From NCBI GenBank assembly GCA_963989245.1, contig OZ022339.1:26651785-26715784 (forward strand): DNA of 64,000 nucleotides, written 5' to 3'. Numbering within the stretch: the first letter of the stretch is position 1; each line of letters opens with the position of its first letter. Made by a program: the position numbers and the translations under genes. This stretch comes from Nansenia antarctica. Lineage: Eukaryota > Chordata > Actinopteri > Argentiniformes > Microstomatidae. The notes under the pieces were generated by a model, which saw only the letters and a program-made list of their open reading frames with translations, made no database searches and was not told where the DNA came from. This document shows, piece by piece, positions 43,297 through 56,303 of this stretch.

Positions 43297-46200
43297 AAGA
43301 CTGCTGCCATCGCATTGTTCATTGCAGACGCTTGCTGGCTCGACAATTCGAGAGAAAGTATGTATGCTCAGTGGTAAGAAAAGGAGCATTAGAGCTCTGC
43401 TGTTACCAGAGGATTAGAGGAAATGTTTATGTTACGCACAGAAAGTGCACTCTGGGAAGTAGCAATATTAAGCAGCCGAGAACATTGGCAGCAAAGAGGC
43501 CATTTATTACATGTTGCGGAACTCTTAAACGATGAGTGGGCTAACCACTCATCTAAACCCCTAGCCTATAGTGTCTAGAATTATAGGAGATGATGGAATT
43601 CATTGTCATGAGCCTTCATAATAACATCCACAAAATCAGAAATAGTCTTTTTAGGATTATTATCTTTTAAAAATGATATAAAACAGCTGTTGCACTGAGC
43701 ACTCCTGCTGTGGACATGCAGGGCAGCTTTAAGGCTTCCTGGCCCAGTGACACAGATCGACAGTAGCAGGGCAGGACTTGACTGAATGGGCCACCAGGGG
43801 CATCATGGGTAGATGAGTTCCATTATCTTCTGGGTGTTCTAGAAACCAGGAGAAAGGTACCTGTGATGTGGACTGCTCACAGAGGGTCCAGGATGTGAGA
43901 GACTACATTTGTTGCCCCGTGGCTGTTTGCAATGAACAGAGGGGGTAAAAGAAAGAAAGTATGTTTCAGTCCAGGCAAATAAAAGACAAAGCTACCGATG
44001 AAAGAAAAATCCCCAAATGAAAGAAGAAGAGCAGCAACAAAATCAAACGTGAAGGTAAACCAATGGAGACAAGGAAACTGGCTTTTTTCAAAGTATAACA
44101 ACTCCTTTGAACTGGTAATGCTGTTATAGACAAAGTGGATTTGTATGCTGAAGCACAAATCGTATCGGCCATGTGATGCATGACTTGTAACATGGGAGAC
44201 AGAGGCATACAGTAAAGAACTCACTTTGACAAGAAAACAAGTCATTGCTTATTGTGCATGTGGTTCATTGAATTTACATTTAGCTCCTCTCTTAAAATGT
44301 TCCAATTTGGCTGTGTGTGTTTTTCAGCAGTATCAAAGAGCCAGTATTCCTTGGGAACTAATCTACAGGGTTCTACAGGGCACTAAAGAAGAGTGGGAGA
44401 GAAAAGAGGAAAGTCTTAAGTCGAGAGGGCAGGGTTTTAAAGTGTAGAAATGTATTGACAAAGAATGTTAAAAAAAGGCAGAAAATTAAATCAAGTCAAT
44501 CAAGAAGAAGAGGACAGAAAAAAGGGGGGGGGGGTGGGGGCGAGTTGGGGTAAGAAGGGAATAATCATTCTCCAGTGTACTGGTGGGGTTAGGCTCTGGC
44601 AGAAGACAACATGCAGGGGTAGTAGAGGGGTTGAAACAGGGTCAAAAGTTCAGAGGGAAGGTGTATAGAGAGAGGTGTTCAAGAGAGGTGAGGGCAGATC
44701 CTGGGATGGCGGGGGTGGGTGGGGTTCGGGGGGGGAGGGGGGGTGACTCTGGCCTTAAAGTGGTCTCTCTGGGCACAAGCGATGCACTGTCTAAAGGGGG
44801 GAATACCAAACACATTCCTGGGTGAATAGCACCATTTAGTGCCAGGCAGGACAGGACTGTACGTTACCGATCGACGACGACTTGGTGTGCTCCTGCCTGA
44901 CGCGGGGCTGAGGGAACCTGATGTGTCCAGCTCGTCAGCTGACGACCACGACGACAGGTCCTGAGAGGATCAAACACAGAGAAGGAAGGGAGAGAGAGAG
45001 AGAGAGAGAGGTGGGTGGGTGGGGGGAGAGAGAGATACAGAGAGGTTGGATACACGAAAATTAATGGCTTTTTTTTCTCTCCTGTAGTATGGTTTTGGAC
45101 TGAGTGTTCCGTATATGGTAAATGGTAAACGGACGGCACTTATATAGCGCCTTTTTTCCCAATGGCGGCAAGCTGCCATGCAAGGCACTGGCCCGCTCAC
45201 TGGGAGCAATTTTGGGGTTCAGTGTCTTGCCCAAGGACACTTCGACATGTGGCCAGCCGGTGGCTCGAACCGCTGATCTGCCAATCTTGCGATCGTTAGA
45301 CGGCGGCTCTACCTCCTGCGCCACAGCCGCCCCAGTATATACAATTTGGTTGTTAAGTCGTGACGTGTTTCCGGGTCCAAAGATGTCTGAGGCGCTGTCT
45401 TCAAAATGCCTCAGTAATAATAATAATTCATTATATTTATATAGCACTTTTCCGAGGCTCAAAGACGCTGACAAATATGGGAAAAACTGGAAAGTGCTGT
45501 GTCCCTTGTTGTATGAATAGATCCGAGTCTAAAAAACGATTGAACTGTCATTCTACCGCTGTAGTACACTGGTACTATGGTGCAGGGAATTTCTGGTTTG
45601 GACCCGGAAATTGCTAAACGTCACGTTTGACATCAGACTTAACAACCAAATAAACACACTGCTGCTGCTCTGACCTGGACACTGCTGGTGATGTCCAGAG
45701 TCTTCTCCAGCTCCCTGAGGTCCCGGGTCACCTCCTTCAGCAGGAGTTTCAGGCGGTTCCCGATGACGTGGACCTTCTCCTTCGCCTCCAGGCAGTCGCT
45801 GCCCTCAGAGTTGACCAGCAGCTGGAGGGACATGTCCTGCAGAGACGCCACCTTCAACTGGGAGTCCAGCAGCTCCCGGCGGATTTGCTGTGGGGGGTAG
45901 GGAGAAGATACATGGATGGACTGCACTTATATAGCGCCTTATTCCAATCCAAAACGCTTTACAACGGCCTCTCATTCATTCACCCATTCACACATTCACA
46001 CACCAATGGCGGCAAGCTGCCATGCAAGGCGCCGGCTGGCCCGCTCACTGGGAGCAATTTTGGGGTTCAGTGTCTTGCCCCAAAGGACACTTTGACATGT
46101 GGCCAGCCGGGGCTCGAACCACCGATCTGCCAACCTTGCGATCGTTAGACGGCGACTCTACCTCCTGCGCCACAGCCGCCCCGGCCCCACAATCTTACAG

Positions 46201-49200
46201 CAAGGAGACAATCATCCACCCAAAAAAGTTGTTGATGTTAATGAACACCGTTAACATTCTACCTTGAGTGTTTTGTGGTGCTCGTTTAGAGTGTTAGTGT
46301 CCTGGCTCTGGTCGATGGGAACTATCTCATTCCTCCGGCGGTCGATGTTCTCCAGCCACAGCAGTAGACCATGACTCATCTCATGGAAGTCCTATAGAAG
46401 AGGATAGTGTGAATTGCTTTTCAGTTTCAAACACCAGCTGCAACAACGCAGCACTTTCTACTATGGGTTACAGCCCCCTTGTGTAATTACATATTCAATA
46501 CCCTGACTATCTGGTCATGAAGCTTTATGGTTTTATGTACCCATCATATCCTAGGACAGCGATTCCCAACTTATGGACCGCAGCCATCTGGTGGTCCGCG
46601 AGAGTATTGCAAGTGGGCCGCCAAATCATAGGTAAAATAGTTTTTTTTAATAGTTTTTTTTACGAAAACGTTTGAATTTAAAAAATACATACAGGGTACT
46701 GTATTTTTTTCTTTAAAACCTTAAAAAATGCATCATCAGAGTGCTACTACTAGGCCTACTGCACTGTATGTATGATGATTGCATGATGATGCATATGAAA
46801 TATCCAATAAGAATAAGAGAATAATGATGAAACACCCCAACAAATGTACGTGTGCGTAAAATGCCTGTGTGGGCCGCGAATACTTGAGATTTTTAAGTGG
46901 GCCTTGAGTCCAAACATTTTGGGGACCGCTGGCCTAGGACATTAAGATGTTTTGTCACTAAGATTTGCTGTCAGTTGTTCCTTATACAAACTTGAGCTGT
47001 CTTGTTTTTTCAGGTCATTGTGTGTCTGGCCACTTACATGGCACTGCATAAGGGCCCCCTGAAGGGACGACCTCCACTCCTGCAGCGAGGGGCCCAGCCG
47101 GTCCCAGCGGTTGTTCATCTCCTTCAGTCGGACCTGCAGCTCCTGGGACTCCTCTGTGTTGGACTGGACGAACTCTGCGCTGCACAGATTAATGGACAGG
47201 ACGATGGCCTTGCGCTTGTCAACAGCCTTCTGCAGCTCCTGTAGAGAGAGACGACTGTGGTGAGAGACATGCTACAAACAAGTGAAAATAAGAACAAGTA
47301 ACAGACAACAGGTGTACAACAACATCAACAGGACACAGAAAGACAGGCCCCTTGGGGCTATCCAAAAAGCCTGTCTATACAAGACAGTCTTTAGCTGTTT
47401 TTTTAAAAACCTCGACCGAGCCAGCTGATCTAAGATCCAAGGGCAGAGCATTTGGCCACGGTTTGGAATGCTCTATCACCCTTGGTCTTCAGTCTGGCAC
47501 GGGGGACAACCAACGAACCCTGGTCAGTCACCTTGAGCTTCTTAATGCGCAGCTCGATGGTGTGGATGTCGGTGCTGAGGTCCAGCCTCCCCTGCTGCTC
47601 CAGCTCGTCCTCCGCCTGGCCCAGCCACGCCCACACGTTGTTGAGGTCAGAGTTGAACTGCTGCCACTGCTGCAGGTTCTGCTTCAGGCGCATCTCCTTG
47701 CTGAGGGCCTGAGCCTGCAGCAACTCCCAGCGCTCGATCACACCTGCAGCCACCCACAGTCGGAAAAAGCCATCAAATATAACGGACAGCACTTATATAG
47801 CGCCTTTGTCCAAAGCGCTTTACAACGGCCTCTCATTCACCCATTCACACACACATTCACACACCAATGGCGAGGTAGGCAAGCTACCATGCAAGGCGCC
47901 GGCCCGAGCAATTTGGGGTTCAGTGTCTTGCCCAAGGACACTTCGACACGTGGCCAGCCGGGGCTCGAACCACCGATCTGCCAACCTTGCGATCGTTAGA
48001 CGGCGACTCTACCTCCTGCGCCACAGCCTCTACCTCCTGAGACACAGCCTCTACCTCCTGAGACACAGCCGCCCCATACACATACAGTATGAGTTATTCA
48101 GTGAACATAACAGATGGTTATGGTTCAGGCAGTTGAGGAGAGGCAGCTTTACCTGACGTTTGGGATTCTGAGCTGTTGGGGTCGACTAGTAAGGTCATCT
48201 TGTCCTCCTCCTCTTTCAGCTCACAGCCCACTCTCTTCACCGTGTCGATGCTGCCTCGACACTCTCCAAGCAGCCGCATCTACAGGGCAGTCAGTGGATG
48301 TACATGAACGTCACTGAGATGTTCTCAGTGTGAGCAGACATGTGACCAGGCGTATTTTCAGAGTGACCAGGTAGGATGTTTTATAACAGGTATGACCAGG
48401 TAGGATGTTTTATAACAGGTATGACCAGGTAGGATGTTTTATAACAGGTATGACCAGGTAGGATGTTTTATAACCAAGTGTTTCAGAGATATCCTCACAG
48501 TCGACTGATTGTGATTCATATCACACACACACTAATAGGATCAAAAGGGTATTTCAATTATTTTGGATACATTTACAAAGCAGTGGTGTAGTCTACGTGA
48601 TACGCAGGACTACGCCGTATACCCACTAGGAAAGGCCAAGGATTTCCATATATCCACTTAGAAATGCGTGAGGATACGTAACAGCGTTTTGTGACAGAAC
48701 TTTCACACTTTCATTCATCAAATTCACCCCGTCTGTGTTACGAAGCACTTGACTTTTGGACCATTGGGGCTGACTATAGCGTCATATACCATCAACGGGG
48801 GGGAAATGCGACATGAAATATGTCAAAATGCAGTAGCCTACTATCATGCACAGATCAGCCTTAAAACATGTAATGCTAGATATATATAACGTTGGATAGG
48901 GAGCGCAGATTTATTTTTATGGCGAAAAATATTCCGAAATGAACGATATGAGGCTGGGAGGGAAAAATCACAGTATACCCACTAGAAAAAACTAGACTAC
49001 ACCACTGGGTAAAACCAAATAAACACATTTCCAGCCACTTTCTCTGCTGGATCACTTGAATTCATTGCTGCAAACACAATGAGGATGAGAGATTATTTTT
49101 GGCCACTTGGTTTTGACCAATCTTGTAGACTTTTGTGACTGAGATGATTTCTCTCAGCCAATCAACATTGTCGTCTCCCCAGGCCTCAGGGCAGCGTTCC

Positions 49201-49865
49201 TGACCAGTTTTGTTCCTCTCCATCTGCTGAGTTTGTAATGACAACCTGATCCACAGTGTGTAATTGATCCCTATGCAAATCAAACACCCTGTAAAAACAT
49301 TGATGACATTTTTGCTAGTAACTAGTTATGTGCTCAGGACTACTACTCACATATCCCATGTACGAGGCGTCCAGCTCCGGGCCGGTGGGCGTGCGGCTGC
49401 GGATGATGTTCTCTGTCTGCTGCAGGTGGAACCGGCTGGTGTCCAGGGCCTTGTCCAACTGAAGGATGTGGGTCTCCAGGCAGCCTGCCTCTCCTGTGGA
49501 CAAGAATACGGTCACAAACATAGTTACATGAGAACTTGTGCTCTTATTAAGTAGTTGCTTGTGGTTGCTTCAAACAATCCTGGAAATCTATCAAATCAAG
49601 ATTTGACGAGCGTGAGATGTTATTAGTAAACAGAAGTACATACACAGTGGTAAAATGTGAACAAGGCATTTAACAAAATAATAACAGCAGGCTCCTTCCC
49701 ATCAGAATGCACAACATGCGGCTTTTGTGGTTCGCGTTTGAGAACGCCAACCACAAATCTGCTTGAGGTTAGCTACAGTACACACCGCAAACCAAACCAA
49801 AGAAAGAGCAACAGGATGATATATAGTGTGATGCTGTTGGTAACAGTGCCTCCTATTATGCTCCG

Positions 49866-49938
<73 letters not shown>

Positions 49939-50366
49939 GGAGCCATGAATATGATTTGTGGGGTATTTAGTACAAAAAGCTAATGGGTTTATTGTGAGTT
50001 TATTTGATTGTTTGTTTATTGTTTTGATCACGTTATGTTTTCCGGAAGTCACATGATTATCGGCGGGGATAGCCTGAGGTCAACTTAAGCACCTGTTCAC
50101 CTGTATGGCGGAGTGGAGAGAGAGGGGAGACAGGGTCGCTGTATTTTTTGTTGACCGCATATTATTTACGATTGGTTTGTTATTCTTTGTGTTGGTCGCT
50201 TATGGATTTCTGTACGTCACCGAGTTTGATTGTTTTTTTATTCAATAAATGCTTTAAACGTACCTTTTATCTCAAGCAAATAGTTTTTAGCGCGTCATAC
50301 AATTTCACCCCAGACCCTGCTTGCGTCTCTCAGCGACTTCAGATTTTTGGCTCGATCTAGTCGCTA

Positions 50367-50420
<54 letters not shown>

Positions 50421-53400
50421 TTGTGTGTCTGTGAGAGAGAGAGAGAGAGAGAGAAAACAATAGCAAACTCCCAGGCAGTGAACAGGCTGTAAGTGTGATG
50501 CCACGGATGTTTGTAGCTGTTATTTCTTCCCCAAAACACACTCAGGCATGCTGGGGCTGACGCTGCTGACGCTGCCTACCAGTGGAGGACATCAGCGTTT
50601 GTTCAGTTAGTTTAACAAAGGCCTCGGGGCTCTCTGGGATGACTACATCTGGAAGAAATATACATACACTCAAACGTTACACTTTATCATTTAACATAAA
50701 CTGATAGCTTATGTATCTGAATGATTACATATATATGATTACATATATTTAATACAAGTATTGTTGAGTAGCCACTGTATGTGTCAACTGTGAGGTTATT
50801 TGTGAAACCGGAAAACAAGTCGGCAACCGAATTCTGACTTTCATTCTGAAAAATGTAAACGTCAACGCTGGTGAAAACCGACGACACGCTCGCTAGTCAA
50901 GCCAAAACATTGCAACGCAATGTATTCAGTGAGTAATCCCCACTACTCTACACTAACTAGGTTGTAGTAGGGATTACTCACCGAGTCCATTGCATTGCAA
51001 TGTTTTGACTAGCGAGTGTGTCATTGATTTTCAAAAAGTCAGAACATTTTGATTCGCGGTTTCACCAGCTGCTGTCACATTTAACACTAGAAGAGCCGTG
51101 AGGGGTCAGTGTGAACCCTGTGAGTAAAAAAAAAAATCTATCTTTGCACTCTATCAAATTTCAGGACCCTCCTTTCATGACCTTTCCTAGATATGTGCGT
51201 TCTACCACCCAGTATCCTTACATTTTCAAAATCACTTCAGGATAAGACAGTATAAAGCTGTTTTGCAGTTTTTCTGTGTAGGAGGCAGGCTAAAAAAAGA
51301 AGCGCCTTCTAGTGATCTCTGTGTGTAAACAGCAGATTTACATTCTAAAAAGGGGGTTTGACCTATTTGACCCCCCCTCTACTAGTGGGTAAAATAGGCA
51401 CGGCTGTTCTAGTGTTAACTTCTCATCCACAACTGTCAGTGAACAAAAACAGGGACGAACTGACCTAACAGAGCGGAGGAGTCGCCCTCCTCACTGTCCA
51501 GCTGCTCCGCCTGCTCAGAGGTCAGGGCCCGGCCGGCGCTCTCCAGGCCGCGGCTCAGGTCGTAGTCGTGGTCCCACTCCAGGGGGATGGAGTCCACGCT
51601 GGCGGGGGTGTCCCTGCCCGACCGCTCGGCCCGTACCGGGGGCGCCAGAGAGGCCGAGCGGCTGGAGGAGGGCAGAGGCGACAGCACACTGTCTCCCAGG
51701 CCGCCGCTCCAGGGCAGGCTGGACAGGTCACAAGGCTCGTCCAGGTCCAGCTCACGGTCCGAGAAGGACACGTCACGCTCGTCGTCTGTCAGCTGGAGGA
51801 GGAGGAGGGAGGAGGAGGAGGAGGGGTACATCTGAGACATTCACAGGGTTCCTACAAGTTTCAAAAAGTCAAATTTAAGACCTTTTGGACCTTTTTTTAG
51901 ACCTCTTTGAATATAATTTTTGACCTATTCGCGACACCATATGGTAGCTTTTTGTCATCCTCGAGGTGATGAAATTAGGGATTTCACTGCCATACAGACA
52001 AAAAAGCAAATTGGGTTCCAGCTTGATTCATTTCCGTGTAAATGGATGTGGTCGGACTGATTTCCTTGCAGGATCTCATTTTTAAGACCTAGCACCTCAT
52101 CTTTTGACCGATTAACTTAAAAGTTTTAGACCTTTTTAGGCCTTGTAGATTGGATTGCTGGATTTTAGACTTTACGGCTTTTCAAGACCAGCGCGGGAAC
52201 CCTGTGGTACATATACATGTATCACAAAATGGACAACATCCCAACCCTGGGACTTACAGGCAGGCGCATGAGCTTCTTGTAGTAGCGCTCCACGCGCCCA
52301 AACACCTCCTGGCAGTAGCGCTGCAGCTCCTCCAGCTCCTCCTCGATGACGGCGGCGTCCAGCGGCTCGCTCTTCTCTATGAGCGCCTCCCCCTGGTGGA
52401 AGATGAGCTCGATCTTCCCCGTGGTCAGAGAGATCTCCTGCTGGAACGCCTGTGGGAGAGGATTATGACATGTATCACTGATAAATTAACACTAGAAGAG
52501 CCGTGAGGGGTCACGGTGACCCCTATGAGTAAAATAAATAAGCACTCTATCAAATTTCAGGACCCTCCTTTCATGACTTTTCCTAGATATGTGCGTTCTA
52601 CCACCCAGTATCCTTACATTTTCAAAATCACTTCAGGATAAGCTAGTATAAAGCTGTTTTGCAGTTTTTCTGTGTAGGAGGCAGGCTAAAAAAAGAAGCG
52701 CCCTCTCGTGATCTCTGTGTGTAAATAGCAGATTTACACATTCTAAAAAGGGGGTCTATTTGACCGCTGACACACACTTAGTTAACTGAGTGTGTTATAG
52801 GGTTTTATACAACAGTTAGTTCCGACTAAGTAATTTGATTGGACAAGAGGCATTCCATGAGTGCCTATATACAGTATAACAGCACTGGGACTTTTAACTA
52901 TATGTATCACTCGGCCTGCGGCCTCGTACCTACGACCGAATCACAGCCGTGCTGATATTCAGTATAACAGCACTCCCTCTCGTGTGATATTGCTTAAATG
53001 TCAGTAGGACTGGACATCAATACCCTGAGCTGCCTGGTCTTGGCCTGGACATCACACTCAGAGAAGTGTTCTATGTTGGTCAGCTGCAGGTCCATCTCTG
53101 TCAGCCACACCAGGACGCCGTCCCGGGCCGTCTCAAACTCCTCCCTCTGACCGATGAAGTGCTGCGGAAGAAATCAAGAGATGAGGCTAAGGCTTTCACC
53201 GATATAGGATTGTAGTCAAAGTCAAAGCCAAAGTCAGCGTTATTGTCAATCCAGTACATGTACAGACATACAGAGGGCTGAAATTGTGTTTCCCTCTCAT
53301 CCACGGTGCATAGCAAACAAAAACAATAAATAACAATATAATACGGCAAGATAAAAAAATAACTATATATACAAAAAGTACTAGATAAAAGATTTGAAAT

Positions 53401-54240
53401 GTGCGGTACAATGTACAGGGGTAGAATACTATATGAACAATGACAATAGTGCAATAGTGGTAATTGGCTCAGTATAATACAGTAAAGTGGCTAAAGTACA
53501 TAAATGTATGTATGTATGTATGTATGTATGTATGTATGTACAGGTATGCTTGTGTGTATGTATGCATGAAGTGAGATTATTCTTAGTCCGGAGTCAGTGG
53601 GGGCAGGCAGAGTAGGGGGGGGCGGGGAGAGAGTTCAGGGGGGGGCGGGGAGAGAGTTCAGCTTCCTGACAGTGGGGGCAGAGTAGGGGGGGCGGGGGGG
53701 GGGGCGGAGTAAGGGGGGGGCAGAGTAGGGGGGGGGATTTCTGTAGAAGAAATCAAGAGATGCTAAGGCTTTCACCGATATAGGATTGTATGAATGTACA
53801 CTAAAATGTGTTACGTTTGTTCAACAAGGCCTGGGTTTGTTGTAGTCAGTACGGCACCTTGAGTCTGCGGAGGATGGAGGCCACCCTCTTCTGCAGGTTG
53901 TCCCAGCGCTGGTTCCCTCCCTGGGCCATCTCCTTCAGCCGGCCGGAGGAGTCGGTGCGGTTCTCCCGGGCCAGACGCCGGTACTGCTTATTGATCAGCT
54001 CCAGCTGGGTCAGGCTCTCATGGACCTGCCTCTGGAACGCCTACAACACACACAGACAGACAGACGCACAGACACAGACGCACAGACACAGACACAGACG
54101 CACAGAAACAGACGCACAGACACACAGACACAGACACAGACGCAGACACAGACACGGACAGACACAGACGCAGACACAGACACAGACACGGACAGACACA
54201 GACACGGACAGACACAGACACGGACAGACACAGACACACA

Positions 54241-54287
<47 letters not shown>

Positions 54288-55471
54288 CTGAACTGTGACA
54301 AGTCAAATAAATCAGTAATAATGTGTTAGGTAGTATTGTTGAGATGCTGTCATATCAACATGACATATGGGAACAGGAATACTGTACATCAGCGATTCCC
54401 AACCTATGGGCCACGGCCCTCTGGTGGGCCGCGAGGGTACTGCATGTGGGCCGCCAAATCATGGGAAAATGTATTATTAACCAAAAAAATTCATTCATGG
54501 TACTGTATGGTACTTTTTTTCTTTAAAACCTTCAGAAATGCATCATCACTGTGATACCGATAGAACTTATGGAGAATAATGACGAGACACCCCCCCAAAA
54601 ATGTACGCGTACGTAAAACGCCTGTGTGGGCTATGAATACTTTTGAGATTTTGAAGTGATCCTTGAGTCCAAAAAAGTTTGGGAATCGCTGCTGTACGCA
54701 GTTTGCATCTGACTGGTTGGCCTGTAGTTCGTGAGCTTAGAATTATAAGGTTCTATCTAAATGTTTACATAATCTGATCCATTAGGTGTTTATTAATGCC
54801 TGTGTGGTGTTATTTTTAAAATGTTGACATTTTGTTGTTAGTAATTCATAAAATACAAAGGTTCCATCTCACAAAACATAATGGAATGTAAAAACTTTGA
54901 CGCTCAATATCTCTGAACTACCCTAAACGGAGATAGAACCTTATAATTCTAAGCTCACAAGTTGTTGTTGGTACTCTACCTCAAACTTCTTTAGTTCTTC
55001 CTTGGCCACGGTATAAAGTACGCCGGAGGAGTTGGACAAAGATGCCGTCTTCTCTGACGTCGCTAACCACTCTTCAAAGTGCGTAAAGTCGTCTAGGAAC
55101 TTCTGCCACAAACGCCATGTCTCCTCAATCCTTACAAACAAAGCACAGTAAAGACTTGTAGTTAGGTGACTGTGACACTGCCTGCAGTAAGGTTAAGACT
55201 AAACAAACCCACAGCAACATCACTGAATATACTTCGGGTTACTTATACTATATTTATTTTTTATTATATGTGGTGGCTGTTGTAGAAAAGCAATTGACCA
55301 TTGGAGGGCGGGGGTTGTGGACTCATTTACCACTGTACAGGGTTTTCCTACTCGGCTTCGCCTCGTGCCACAACCCTGTACCAGTGGTAAATGAGTCCAC
55401 AACCCCCTTCCTCTCATGGTCAATTGCTTCCTTAGTATCCATCTTTGCTCTCATAAGTATCCATCTTTGTG

Positions 55472-55512
<41 letters not shown>

Positions 55513-55711
55513 TTACTTGAGCCTTCTCTCCATGGACAGGGCACAGATGCTCCTCCAGCGGCGGTCCAGGCTGCGGGTGGCCTGCTGGATGGAGTCACAC
55601 TCTGTGTCCGTGGCGCAGGCGTCACAGTCGTGCAACAGCACCTCACACAGGTTCAGCACCGAGGCCACGCCTGTGCTGTGCTTCTCTATGTCACGCTGAA
55701 GCTCCTGAGTG

Positions 55712-55781
<70 letters not shown>

Positions 55782-55807
55782 CAGAGAGAGAGAGAGAGAC
55801 AGAGAGA

Positions 55808-55853
<46 letters not shown>

Positions 55854-56256
55854 GGGAGGGAGAGACAGAGAGCGAGAGAGAGATGGTGTCTAGTCTTCTG
55901 TGTATACAGTAGTATGCAGCAATGGTTTAATTGAATACAGTAGAAAGTATGTCTGTATGTGTTCATGTGGGTGTATTATCTATCCCAAAGGGTGGGTGTA
56001 TGTTTGCTCAGGCCAGTGACGGCGTCTTTACCTGCTGCAGGTCCAGTTTCCTCTGGATCTCCTGGGAGTCGCAGGTGTCGTAGACGATGGGTCTGGTCAG
56101 CTCCGTCTCGATGTGGGCCAGCCAGGAGCGCAGGCTGCTCATGTTCTTGTCCAGCTGCTGAACGGCCACCAGGGTCTCCCTCAACTTCTTAACCCTGTCA
56201 AGGTGATGACACAGCAAATATTTCAATAAGCTTCTTTAGGTTTCAATAAATAGATC

Positions 56257-56303
<47 letters not shown>

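Noticed and set aside
43111..43389. Ser/Leu-rich minus-strand frame near 43.2 kb as a missing SYNE1 exon
   Set aside because: It runs through a (GA)n repeat and a SINE and has no suitable acceptor; the 20-nt segment at 42168 fits better.
28940..49283. A 73-codon frame present in both 28940-29161 and 49062-49283
   Set aside because: Both lie in copies of one dispersed repeat; no domain, and the shared frame follows from recent common origin.
54010..54306. Several overlapping frames of Cys-Val or Thr-Asp repeats
   Set aside because: Compound CA/CAGA microsatellite in a SYNE1 intron.
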